A DNA stretch of 11,315 nt from positions 1 to 11,315 of the forward strand of contig JAJYXA010000186.1 of NCBI GenBank assembly GCA_021791235.1. Reading direction: 5' to 3'. Source of the DNA: Pseudomonadota bacterium. Lineage in GTDB: Bacteria; Pseudomonadota; Gammaproteobacteria; Burkholderiales; Thiobacillaceae. Of the stretch, positions 1 through 5,299 are shown piece after piece (position 1 is the first letter of the stretch; each line of letters starts with the position of its first letter). The position numbers and the translations under genes were made by a program. Below the pieces are notes generated by a model. That model had not been told where the DNA came from and ran no database searches. It was given only the letters and a program-made list of their open reading frames with translations.

Positions 1-122
1 ACGCCTTCGCCACCGCCGAGCTGTGGCTGGTGCTGCTGCAGGCGGCGCAGCGCGAACGCCTTGCCACCGCGCATCAACTGCGCGGCCTGCTGCGCGCCCG
101 GCGCTGGCTATCAGCACATTAG
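1..122 (+). CDS. 3' end of a DnaQ-like 3'-5' exonuclease (partial)
   Basis: Reading from base 3 gives 39 codons ending in TAG at 120-122. The segment begins AFATAELWLVLL and ends in a basic tail (LLRARRWLSAH). The pattern aTAelwLvLL is what follows the last metal-binding Asp of DEDDh exonucleases of the DnaQ/Pol III epsilon type (HxAxxDAxATA). The two bases before the first full codon, 'ac', would fit GAC for that Asp, but the codon is cut by the window edge. The gene runs in the same direction as the symporter operon but is separated from it by a promoter. This frame reads as a real protein; the overlapping longer open frame (23-505) is Ala/Arg/Pro-rich and has no such pattern. The family call is inference from a short tail; alternatives cannot be excluded. 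Confidence 0.5.
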   Translation, partial: AFATAELWLVLLQAAQRERLATAHQLRGLLRARRWLSAH

Positions 123-137
123 CGCCTACTAATCTAT

Positions 138-166
138 TTGTGGGCCGTGCCGCAAATACCTACACT
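138..166 (+). promoter_or_regulatory. Sigma-70-like promoter of the symporter operon
   Basis: TTGTGG at 138-143 and TACACT at 161-166 are separated by exactly 17 nt. They lie in the AT-richer gap after the upstream stop codon. Transcription would start near 173 and leave a leader of about 64 nt before the DUF4212 start. No operator or riboswitch-like fold was recognised in the leader. Confidence 0.5.
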
Positions 167-222
167 CCGCGCACGCGCGACTTCATATCAACTAATAACG
201 CGCGTTCCCCTACCACGCTCTT

Positions 223-230
223 AAGGAGGA
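223..230 (+). promoter_or_regulatory. Strong Shine-Dalgarno for the DUF4212 gene
   Basis: AAGGAGGA, six bases before the ATG at 237, is close to the full anti-16S complement and fixes this start. Confidence 0.85.
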
Positions 231-236
231 ATTGCC

Positions 237-500
237 ATGCAGTTGTCGGAGAGACATCAGGAGTACTGGCGCAAGAATCTGCGGATCACCGCAGTCCTGC
301 TCGCCATCTGGTTCGTGGTGACGTTCGTCGTCATCTATTTCGCCCCCCAGCTCAATCGGATCGTCATCCTGGGTTTCCCCTTCGCCTTCTATATGGGCGC
401 CCAGGGATCCCTCATCATCTACGTCCTGATCATCTGGTTCTACGCCCGTCGCATGAACCAACTGGACAAGGAATACGGCGTTCACGAGGAGGAGGAATAA
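237..500 (+). CDS. DUF4212 small subunit of a sodium/solute symporter
   Basis: An 87-residue membrane protein with two hydrophobic helices (about 17-36 and 46-68). The C-terminal half contains FPFAFYMGAQGS, IIWFYARRMNQLDKEYG and an acidic EEEE tail. This block is diagnostic of the DUF4212/TIGR03647 family, which is nearly always encoded directly before a VC_2705-type SSS permease and is taken to be its small inner-membrane partner. The start is fixed by a strong Shine-Dalgarno. Its stop codon is one base before the ATG of the large subunit, and the Glu codons at its end double as the ribosome binding site for that gene. The substrate is not readable from sequence; monocarboxylates such as acetate are the usual guess for this group. 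Confidence 0.9.
   Translation: MQLSERHQEYWRKNLRITAVLLAIWFVVTFVVIYFAPQLNRIVILGFPFAFYMGAQGSLIIYVLIIWFYARRMNQLDKEYGVHEEEE
486..497 (+). promoter_or_regulatory. Ribosome binding site embedded in the Glu tail codons
   Basis: The last four sense codons of the small subunit (GAG GAG GAG GAA) form a GGAGGAGGAA purine run ending four bases before the ATG at 502. Ribosomes finishing the small subunit therefore stop on the initiation site of the large one, which implies translational coupling. Confidence 0.75.
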
Positions 501-501
501 C

Positions 502-2613
502 ATGACCGCACTCACACAGAGCCAGTTCTACCAGCAGCTCAAGAAGTACTACACCTTCTACACCGGTGGCTTCATCGCCTTCGTCATCGTGCTGGCGATC
601 CTGGAGCAGATGGGCCTGCCCCCCAATTGGGTCGGCTATCTCTTCCTCGCCGCCACCATCGCGCTGTATGCCGGCATCGGCATCATGTCGAAAACCGCCG
701 ACGTGTCGGAATACTACGTCGCCGGACGCCGCGTGCCCGCCCTGTTCAACGGCATGGCGACCGGTGCCGACTGGATGTCGGCCGCCTCCTTCATCGGCAT
801 GGCCGGCACCCTCTATCTGTCGGGCTATGACGGCCTCGCCTTCGTGATGGGCTGGACCGGCGGCTACGTGCTGGTGGCGCTGTTCCTCGCGCCCTACCTG
901 CGCAAGTTCGGCCAGTTCACCATTCCGGACTTCCTCGGCTCGCGCTACGGCGGCAACCTGCCGCGCACCATCGGCGTCGTCGCTGCCATCATCTGCTCCT
1001 TCACCTACGTGGTCGCGCAGATCTACGGCGTCGGCATCATCACCGCCCGCCTCACCGGCCTTGAATTCCAGATCGGCGTGTTCGTCGGTCTGGCCGGCAT
1101 TCTGGTGTGCTCCTTCCTCGGCGGCATGCGCGCGGTGACCTGGACCCAGGTGGCGCAGTACATCATCCTGATCATCGCCTACATGGTCCCGGTGGTGTGG
1201 CTGTCGGTGTCCCATACCGGCAACCCGGTGCCGCAGATCGCCTACGGCCAGGTGCTGCAGCAGGTGACGCTGAAGGAAAACGAGCTCAACAATCCCGACA
1301 CCACCCTGGGCGCGGCCGAAGCCTCGGCACGCGCGGCATTCAAGGCCCAGCAGGAATCGTTCGAAGCCAGGATCGCAGCGCTGGACGCAGCTGTGGCTGC
1401 CGGCACCGGTGACGCCTTCCTCGAGGCCCAGCGCACGGAAGCCGGCAACCCCGCCGATTTCCCGGCTACCATCGATGACCTCAGGACGTCGTGGAAGAAA
1501 TCGGCCGACAGCGCCAAGGCCAAGACCGGCCCGGTCTCCGCGCATGCCACCCCCTTCGCCGGCAAGGGTGCGGAGGCGAATCTGCTGAAGAGCAATCCCA
1601 ACGCCACCGAAGCGGAAATCGCCGCCGCACGCGCCGAGGACGAAGAAGCCTCCAACGTGAAGCGCCGCAACTTCATTGCCCTGGTGCTGTGCCTGATGGT
1701 CGGCACCGCCTCGCTGCCGCACATCCTGATGCGTTACTACACCACGCCGTCCGTGCGTGAAGCGCGCAAGTCGGTGTTCTGGTCGCTGTTCTTCATCTTC
1801 CTGCTGTACTTCACCGCGCCTGCGCTGGCAGTGCTGGTCAAGTTCGAGGTCTACAACAACCTGGTCGGCTCGTCGTTCGCGTCGCTGCCCGCCTGGGTGG
1901 CAAACTGGTCGGCAGTGGACGCGACCCTGATGAAGATCGTCGACATCAACCTGGACGGCATCGTGCAGCTCGCCGAAATCACCATCGGCGGCGACCTCAT
2001 CGTGCTGGCGACCCCGGAGATCGCCGGCCTGCCCTACGTGGTATCGGGCATGGTAGCGGCGGGCGGCCTGGCCGCCGCGCTGTCGACGGCAGACGGCCTC
2101 TTGCTGACCATCGCCAACGCGCTGTCGCACGACGTCTACTACAAGATGATCGACCCCAAGGCCTCCACGGTGCGCCGCCTGGCCATCTCCAAGGGCCTGC
2201 TGCTGGTGGTGGCGCTGTTCGCCGCGTACACCGCCTCGCTGAAGCCGGGTGACATCCTGTTCCTGGTCGGCGCGGCGTTCTCGCTGGCGGCCTCGGCGTT
2301 CTTCCCGGCGCTGGTGCTCGGCGTGTTCTGGAAGCGCGCCAACTACCTCGGCGCGGTCGTCGGCATGCTCGCCGGTCTGGGCGTGACCATGTATTACATG
2401 TATATGACCTATCCGTTCTTCGGCGGAGTGCCCGAGAACCAGTGGTTCGACATCGCCCCGATCGCCGCCGGCGTGTTCGGCATGCCGATCGGCTTCCTCG
2501 GCGTCATCGTCGGCTCGTTGATCTCGCGTGCGCCCAGCGCCGAAATTCAGGAGCTGGTCGATCACGTGCGCTATCCGAGCCTGGCGGGCGACATCGACAC
2601 CCGCGCAGCCTGA
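502..2613 (+). CDS. Sodium/solute symporter large subunit, VC_2705 subfamily (SSS family)
   Basis: A 703-residue inner-membrane permease of the solute:sodium symporter family, related to the acetate permease ActP. The N-terminal core holds the signature SEYYVAGRRVPALFNGMATGADWMSA (split here as SEYYVAGRRVPA at 69-80, then LFNGMATGADWMSA at 81-94), FGQFTIPDFLGSRYG (136-150) and repeated hydrophobic helices. The later core has TASLPHILMRYYTTP (402-416) and AALSTADGLLLTIANALSHD, the SSS region around the sodium site. Family members are often about 550 residues. Here the extra length is a hydrophilic, Ala/Glu-rich segment at about 245-388, between core helices, probably helical or coiled coil. 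Cotranslated with the DUF4212 subunit. Probably imports a small monocarboxylate with sodium; substrate unproven. Confidence 0.9.
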   Translation: MTALTQSQFYQQLKKYYTFYTGGFIAFVIVLAILEQMGLPPNWVGYLFLAATIALYAGIGIMSKTADVSEYYVAGRRVPALFNGMATGADWMSAASFIGMAGTLYLSGYDGLAFVMGWTGGYVLVALFLAPYLRKFGQFTIPDFLGSRYGGNLPRTIGVVAAIICSFTYVVAQIYGVGIITARLTGLEFQIGVFVGLAGILVCSFLGGMRAVTWTQVAQYIILIIAYMVPVVWLSVSHTGNPVPQIAYGQVLQQVTLKENELNNPDTTLGAAEASARAAFKAQQESFEARIAALDAAVAAGTGDAFLEAQRTEAGNPADFPATIDDLRTSWKKSADSAKAKTGPVSAHATPFAGKGAEANLLKSNPNATEAEIAAARAEDEEASNVKRRNFIALVLCLMVGTASLPHILMRYYTTPSVREARKSVFWSLFFIFLLYFTAPALAVLVKFEVYNNLVGSSFASLPAWVANWSAVDATLMKIVDINLDGIVQLAEITIGGDLIVLATPEIAGLPYVVSGMVAAGGLAAALSTADGLLLTIANALSHDVYYKMIDPKASTVRRLAISKGLLLVVALFAAYTASLKPGDILFLVGAAFSLAASAFFPALVLGVFWKRANYLGAVVGMLAGLGVTMYYMYMTYPFFGGVPENQWFDIAPIAAGVFGMPIGFLGVIVGSLISRAPSAEIQELVDHVRYPSLAGDIDTRAA

Positions 2614-2645
2614 TCGCCGCACCCGGCGCGCCCGCGGGCGCGCAA

Positions 2646-2680
2646 CAAAAAAGCCAGCCCCGCGAGGCTGGTTTTTTTTA
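2646..2680. terminator. Bidirectional intrinsic terminator
   Basis: CCAGCC (2654-2659) pairs with GGCTGG (2666-2671) around a six-base loop. The stem is flanked by an A-run on the left and eight T on the right (2672-2679), so it works on both strands. It sits between the convergent symporter and TPR genes and serves both. Confidence 0.9.
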
Positions 2681-2692
2681 CGCCCGCCACAC

Positions 2693-3274
2693 TCAGCCCG
2701 GTCGATGCGCGTAGTCGCTGCGTCCGGTGTCGCGAATCAGCCGCTGCGCGGTCTGCGGGTCGTGCGACAGCGTATGCTCGATCACCGCCGCCACCTTGTC
2801 CGGCTCGTTGCAATGCTGCCAGGCCATCCCCAGCGCATACCAGGCCAGCCCGTTCATCGGCTGCAATTTGCCCGCCTCGGCCAGCGCCGCCGCCGCGTCG
2901 GCATGACGGCCATGCCGCGCATGCAGCATCCCCAGCCCATACCAGGCACGGTCGTTGTTCGGATTCAGCTCGGTCGCCCGCTGCAGGGCGGCGATCGCCG
3001 CCTCGTCCATGCCGCCCTTGTCACGCACATAGCCAAGGTTGAACCAGGTGTGCGCATCGTTCGGCTCGAGTTCGACGGCACGCGCAAACCAGGCTTCCGC
3101 CGCCGGCCAATGCTCCAGCCGCGCCTCCAGCCAGCCCAGCGTACGCAAGGTGCCGGCATGCGCCGGGGCGGCCCGATGGCTGTCAAGGTACGCAGCCAGC
3201 GCGCGCTCGCGCTGGCCCAGCATATTGAAGAACATGCCCCGCAGACCATGCCGTACATGGTTATAGTTCATCAT
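2693..3274 (-). CDS. Tetratricopeptide repeat protein
   Basis: 193 residues made almost entirely of TPR units. Five can be placed at about 5-38, 40-72, 74-106, 108-140 and 142-174. The clearest are WFARAVELEPNDAHTWFNLG and LQRATELNPNNDRAWYGLG, with the usual W/Y, G, A and P positions. No signal peptide or membrane helix, so probably a cytoplasmic protein-protein scaffold; the partner is unknown. The first two codons are both ATG (3274 and 3271). The only purine-rich stretch upstream (GAGGAA on the minus strand) is about 14 nt away, so initiation is weak or the second Met is used. Convergent with the symporter operon and sharing its terminator; a palindromic repeat begins 17 bases before the start codon. 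Confidence 0.85.
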   Translation of the reverse strand: MMNYNHVRHGLRGMFFNMLGQRERALAAYLDSHRAAPAHAGTLRTLGWLEARLEHWPAAEAWFARAVELEPNDAHTWFNLGYVRDKGGMDEAAIAALQRATELNPNNDRAWYGLGMLHARHGRHADAAAALAEAGKLQPMNGLAWYALGMAWQHCNEPDKVAAVIEHTLSHDPQTAQRLIRDTGRSDYAHRPG

Positions 3275-3291
3275 GGGATCAACACAAATTC

Positions 3292-3347
3292 CTCACCACA
3301 AAGATATCTCCCTGCGGGACATATCTTTGTGTCTTTGTGGTTCAAAT
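3292..3347. repeat. Dispersed palindromic repeat, copy 1
   Basis: Begins CTCACCACAAAG and ends CTTTGTGGTTCAAAT. The left arm CACAAAGATAT (3297-3307) is a perfect inverted match to ATATCTTTGTG (3321-3331). CTTTGTGG (3333-3340) is a second match to CCACAAAG (3296-3303). Copy 2 at 5136-5277 has the same ends (CTCACCACA and TGTGGTTCAAAT) with a different interior. It lies in the divergent spacer between the TPR and YggT-like genes. Confidence 0.7.
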
Positions 3348-3453
3348 GCGGTTTTTAGATCAATACAGAGTGATGTCAGCGCACATTGTCACGACCGGGC
3401 GGCAGCCTGGCAAGCTGCGTTAAAATCATCGATCCGTCTCAGGAACACCCGCC

Positions 3454-3753
3454 ATGCCGCTCGACATTCTGCTGGCTTCCATTCTGCGCACCCTGGTTGA
3501 AGTCGCCGGCTTCGCCCTGCTCGGCCAGGGCGCGCTGGCCGTGCTGGCCGGCAAATATCGCGAGCAGAACGTTTTTTATCGCGTGCTGCGCATCATCGCC
3601 AATCCCGTGGTGCGCGCCGTGCGTTTCATCGCCCCGCGCTTCATTCTCGACGCCCACGTCCCGGTGCTCACCTTCTTCCTGCTGTTCTGGTTGTGGATCG
3701 TGCTGGCATTCGTCAAACGCCACCTGTGCGACCTGCATGGACTGGCGTGCTGA
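3454..3753 (+). CDS. Small integral membrane protein, YggT-like
   Basis: A 99-residue protein with hydrophobic segments at about 6-33 and 68-87. Between them lies RVLRIIANPVVRAVRFIAPRF, a run of the type ...i.nPl.r..r.iaP found in the YggT family, followed by the second helix. AGGAA at 3441-3445 is eight bases before the ATG, which supports this start. A TAAAAT hexamer at 3421-3426 could be its -10, but no good -35 is present. YggT proteins are inner-membrane proteins of poorly defined role, linked to osmotic stress in some bacteria. The gene stands alone between a repeat and a tRNA promoter. Family call is tentative; that it is a real membrane protein gene is more secure. Confidence 0.65.
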   Translation: MPLDILLASILRTLVEVAGFALLGQGALAVLAGKYREQNVFYRVLRIIANPVVRAVRFIAPRFILDAHVPVLTFFLLFWLWIVLAFVKRHLCDLHGLAC

Positions 3754-3776
3754 GCCGGGGCAGCGCGGCCTTTTTC

Positions 3777-3805
3777 TTGACGCGAGGGGGGCAAACCGGT
3801 TAAAT
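3777..3805 (+). promoter_or_regulatory. Promoter of tRNA-Phe
   Basis: TTGACG at 3777-3782 is followed by TTAAAT at 3800-3805 (17 nt spacer; TAAATT with 18 is equivalent). The stretch after the -10 is GC-rich (GCGGCCTC), the discriminator type typical of stringently controlled stable RNA promoters. The tRNA begins 13 bases after the -10. Confidence 0.7.
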
Positions 3806-3818
3806 TGCGGCCTCTTTT

Positions 3819-3894
3819 GGCCAGGTAGCTCAGTTGGTAGAGCAGCGGATTGAAAATCCGCGTGTCGACGGTTCGATTCCGCCCCTGGCCACCA
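3819..3894 (+). tRNA. tRNA-Phe (anticodon GAA), CCA encoded
   Basis: 76 nt. Acceptor GGCCAGG (3819-3825) pairs perfectly with CCTGGCC (3884-3890), then discriminator A and CCA. The D-arm contains AGCTCAGTTGGTAGAGC. The anticodon arm is GCGGATTGAAAATCCGC-like with GAA at 3852-3854. The T-arm contains GGTTCGATTCC. Reads UUC/UUU codons. Its 3' end borders the mobile-element remnant, consistent with tRNA genes serving as integration sites, but no second copy of the tRNA 3' end was found in the window. Confidence 0.97.
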
Positions 3895-3901
3895 GTATTC
3901 C

Positions 3902-3929
3902 AAAAACCAACCATTCTCGGTTGTTTTTT
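3902..3929 (+). terminator. Terminator after tRNA-Phe
   Basis: CAACC (3908-3912) pairs with GGTTG (3919-3923) around ATTCTC. A-rich sequence lies upstream and six T follow (3924-3929). The stem is short, but position and T-tract fit a tRNA terminator. Confidence 0.6.
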
Positions 3930-3966
3930 CGCCCATTCCCCCCTGTGTTGGCGCGGATTCCGAGTC

Positions 3967-3982
3967 TGGTCTCGCGAGCGCC
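3967..3982. repeat. 16-bp direct repeat, copy A
   Basis: TGGTCTCGCGAGCGCC, identical to the copy at 4044-4059 (start-to-start 77 bp). It contains the perfect palindrome CTCGCGAG. Identity ends exactly at both sides. It lies between the tRNA terminator and the element genes. Confidence 0.75.
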
Positions 3983-4003
3983 ACCCCCGTGAAACCGGCC
4001 TTT

Positions 4004-4531
4004 TCACCCCCTCCAACGCCTCTCTGTTCTCCGTTTTCTCTGGTGGTCTCGCGAGCGCCCGCGAGGACACTTCCTTTGCTGGCGCGGGTTGTCGCACGCC
4101 GCCGGCGGATGTTGGGAGCTCATGGGTGACAGGACGACCTGTCTGCTTGCCGTAGTGTTTCTTGGACATCTCGCCTCCTGCTTGAAGAACTCAAGCATCT
4201 GACGCTGGTCTGGCCAGAGCGCGGGGATGTCGTTTCGCATCAGCCACAGCAGGGTCAGCCTTCGGGGCTGGCAACCCATCATGAATTGCTCGACGATGTC
4301 GGGGGCCAGCCGCAGCAACCGGCCCACCGTCGTCGGCATCAGCCCTTCGACCCGGGCGATTTCGACCACACTCTTGAACGCGCCGGAGTCGAGCAGGGAG
4401 TGCCAGTACAGTGCCCGAGCGACGGCCTCGATGATGCGAACATCGTGCGCGGATGCCCCCGAATCGGCCAGCCATTGCCCCTTCTTCCGCTTGAACTGCA
4501 GGGGCACAAAGGTTTCCAGTGGTGCGTCCAT
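4004..4531 (-). CDS. Small mobile-element protein with putative HTH, encoded after the recombinase
   Basis: 175 residues starting MDAPLETFVPLQFKRKKG. Core: VRIIEAVARALYWHSLLDSG, then EIARVEGLMPTTVGRLLRLAPDIVEQF, which looks like a helix-turn-helix, and PRRLTLLWLMRNDIPALWPDQR. Proteins of this type are small companions encoded directly downstream of large serine recombinases in genomic islands; their function is not established, and DNA binding is inference from the HTH-like segment. The ATG shares one base with the recombinase stop (TGATG), with GGAGG upstream inside the recombinase frame, so translation is coupled. The family-like part ends near residue 121 (about 4168). The last 50 or so residues are Arg/Pro/Ser-rich, unlike the core, and probably arose by readthrough after a deletion removed the native end. 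Confidence 0.65.
   Translation of the reverse strand: MDAPLETFVPLQFKRKKGQWLADSGASAHDVRIIEAVARALYWHSLLDSGAFKSVVEIARVEGLMPTTVGRLLRLAPDIVEQFMMGCQPRRLTLLWLMRNDIPALWPDQRQMLEFFKQEARCPRNTTASRQVVLSPMSSQHPPAACDNPRQQRKCPRGRSRDHQRKRRTERRWRG
4044..4059. repeat. 16-bp direct repeat, copy B
   Basis: Second identical copy of the 16-mer at 3967-3982, centred on CTCGCGAG. It lies inside the suspect 3' extension of the small element gene. Could be a recombination scar, a protein binding site, or chance duplication. Confidence 0.75.
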
Positions 4532-5094
4532 CAGGCCTCGACCTCCAGCAGCTCCGCGCCAATCCCCTTCGGCGCGAATTCACCGATCAGCTTGTCCCGG
4601 CCCAGCTCCCGCCACTTCACCTTGATGCCCTGCACCTCCCCGACGTGGACAAGGTCGATGCGCTCGATCATCAGGTTGGCGATGCGGTGCCGCTCGACCG
4701 GGAACAACTGATCCCACACATCGTTGAGCCGCCCCATCGCCGTCACCGTGGTGGCTTCGTCGATCTGCGCACCGTTGCGCTGGATGTGGCGCACCACCGA
4801 CGCGATGGATTCCGGGCTGGTCAGCACCGTGCGGATCTGGGCGACGACCGCCGCCTCGATCTCCGGTGCGGGCAGGCGCTCGTAGCTCTTGCCCGGTGCG
4901 CCGAACCGGCTTTCCGACTTGGACACGTAGTAGTGGTACTTGCGCCCGTTCTTGCGCGAGTAGGTCGGGTACATCCGCTCGCCCGAGGGAGCGTACAGCA
5001 GTCCGCGCAGCAAGGCGTCAGTGATCTTCCACGGCCGGCGCATGCCCAACGGCTGCACCGAGCCGACCCTGCACCGGCGCCGCCGCGAATTCAA
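4531..5094 (-). pseudogene. C-terminal fragment of a large serine recombinase
   Basis: The frame covers about 187 residues from a TTG at 5094, or 170 from the ATG at 5043. The block PWKITDALLRGLLYAPSGER and GRKYHYYVSKSE is the zinc-ribbon-like region of large serine recombinases, here without the usual Cys pairs, as in several relatives. AAVVAQIRTVL and LFPVERHRIANLMIERIDL are typical of the tail. The N-terminal resolvase domain with the catalytic Ser and the recombinase domain, together several hundred residues, are absent. The open frame ends at a TGA at 5128-5130, next to a palindromic repeat. No Shine-Dalgarno was evident at TTG or ATG. It cannot recombine DNA by itself; a free C-terminal DNA-binding fragment is conceivable but unsupported. 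One-base overlap with the small element gene. Confidence 0.75.
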
Positions 5095-5123
5095 GGCCGC
5101 ATTGCGCGGCGATTGATGAACTG

Positions 5124-5141
5124 AATCTCACCAATCTCACC
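5124..5141. repeat. 9-bp tandem duplication at the edge of palindromic repeat 2
   Basis: AATCTCACC occurs twice head to tail (5124-5132, 5133-5141), the second copy merging into the left end of the palindrome. It may be slippage or a short target-type duplication at the junction with the recombinase remnant. Confidence 0.55.
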
Positions 5142-5277
5142 ACAGAGGCACGGGGATACAGAGAAAAAGCAGGGACTTGCATCGTGGCACCCACTCACCA
5201 ACCGGGTGAGTGAACAGGCGCAGGGAACTGATGTTTTCTTGTCTTTCTCAGTATCTCCGCGCCTCTGTGGTTCAAAT
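5136..5277. repeat. Dispersed palindromic repeat, copy 2 (with long arms)
   Basis: The left arm at 5140-5166 and the right arm at 5244-5270 are 27-nt inverted copies with three mismatches. The ends CTCACCACA and TGTGGTTCAAAT are shared with copy 1 at 3292-3347. Centred between the arms is a separate perfect hairpin (5192-5212). It lies just past the stop of the REC-PAS-GGDEF-EAL gene and could shape the 3' end of that mRNA, though there is no T-tract. Confidence 0.75.
5192..5212. repeat. Perfect hairpin nested inside palindromic repeat 2
   Basis: CACTCACC (5192-5199) and GGTGAGTG (5205-5212) pair perfectly around the loop AACCG. It sits near the midpoint of the 27-nt arms, so the whole 131-bp unit can fold as a stem with a second stem at its tip. 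Confidence 0.7.
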
Positions 5278-5299
5278 ACAGCTTCAGAAAGAATCGAAG

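Larger units (their letters stand above)
3895..5127. mobile_element. Decayed tRNA-linked mobile element remnant
   Basis: Between the tRNA 3' end and the second palindromic repeat lie only pieces of a mobile element: a C-terminal fragment of a large serine recombinase, a small element-associated protein gene overlapping it by one base, and about 270 bp (3895-4168) without a convincing gene but with a 16-bp direct repeat. The recombinase frame is open leftwards from a TGA at 5128-5130. Its resolvase catalytic domain, which should lie beyond 5100, is missing. Boundaries are inference; neither attL nor attR can be shown. Confidence 0.6.

Noticed and set aside
430..2622. 730-codon minus-strand open frame opposite the symporter
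   Set aside because: Shadow frame of GC-rich coding DNA, rich in Arg/His/Asp/Gly; the plus strand encodes a clear SSS permease.
3403..3426. Sigma-54 promoter before the YggT-like gene (TGGCAAGCTGC)
   Set aside because: The GG and GC elements are not spaced by the required 10 nt.
3439..3984. Minus-strand 181-codon frame
   Set aside because: Antisense to the YggT-like gene and the tRNA, with low-complexity Gln/Glu/His composition.
3576..4169. Minus-strand 197-codon open frame crossing the tRNA
   Set aside because: It translates the complement of tRNA-Phe (text like VDTRIFNPLLYQLSYLA, a common spurious annotation) and overlaps the YggT-like gene; only its first few dozen codons could be genuine.
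3895..5290. Second copy of the tRNA 3' end as an attR site
   Set aside because: I searched by eye for GGTTCGATTCC and CCTGGCCACCA beyond the tRNA and found none in the window.
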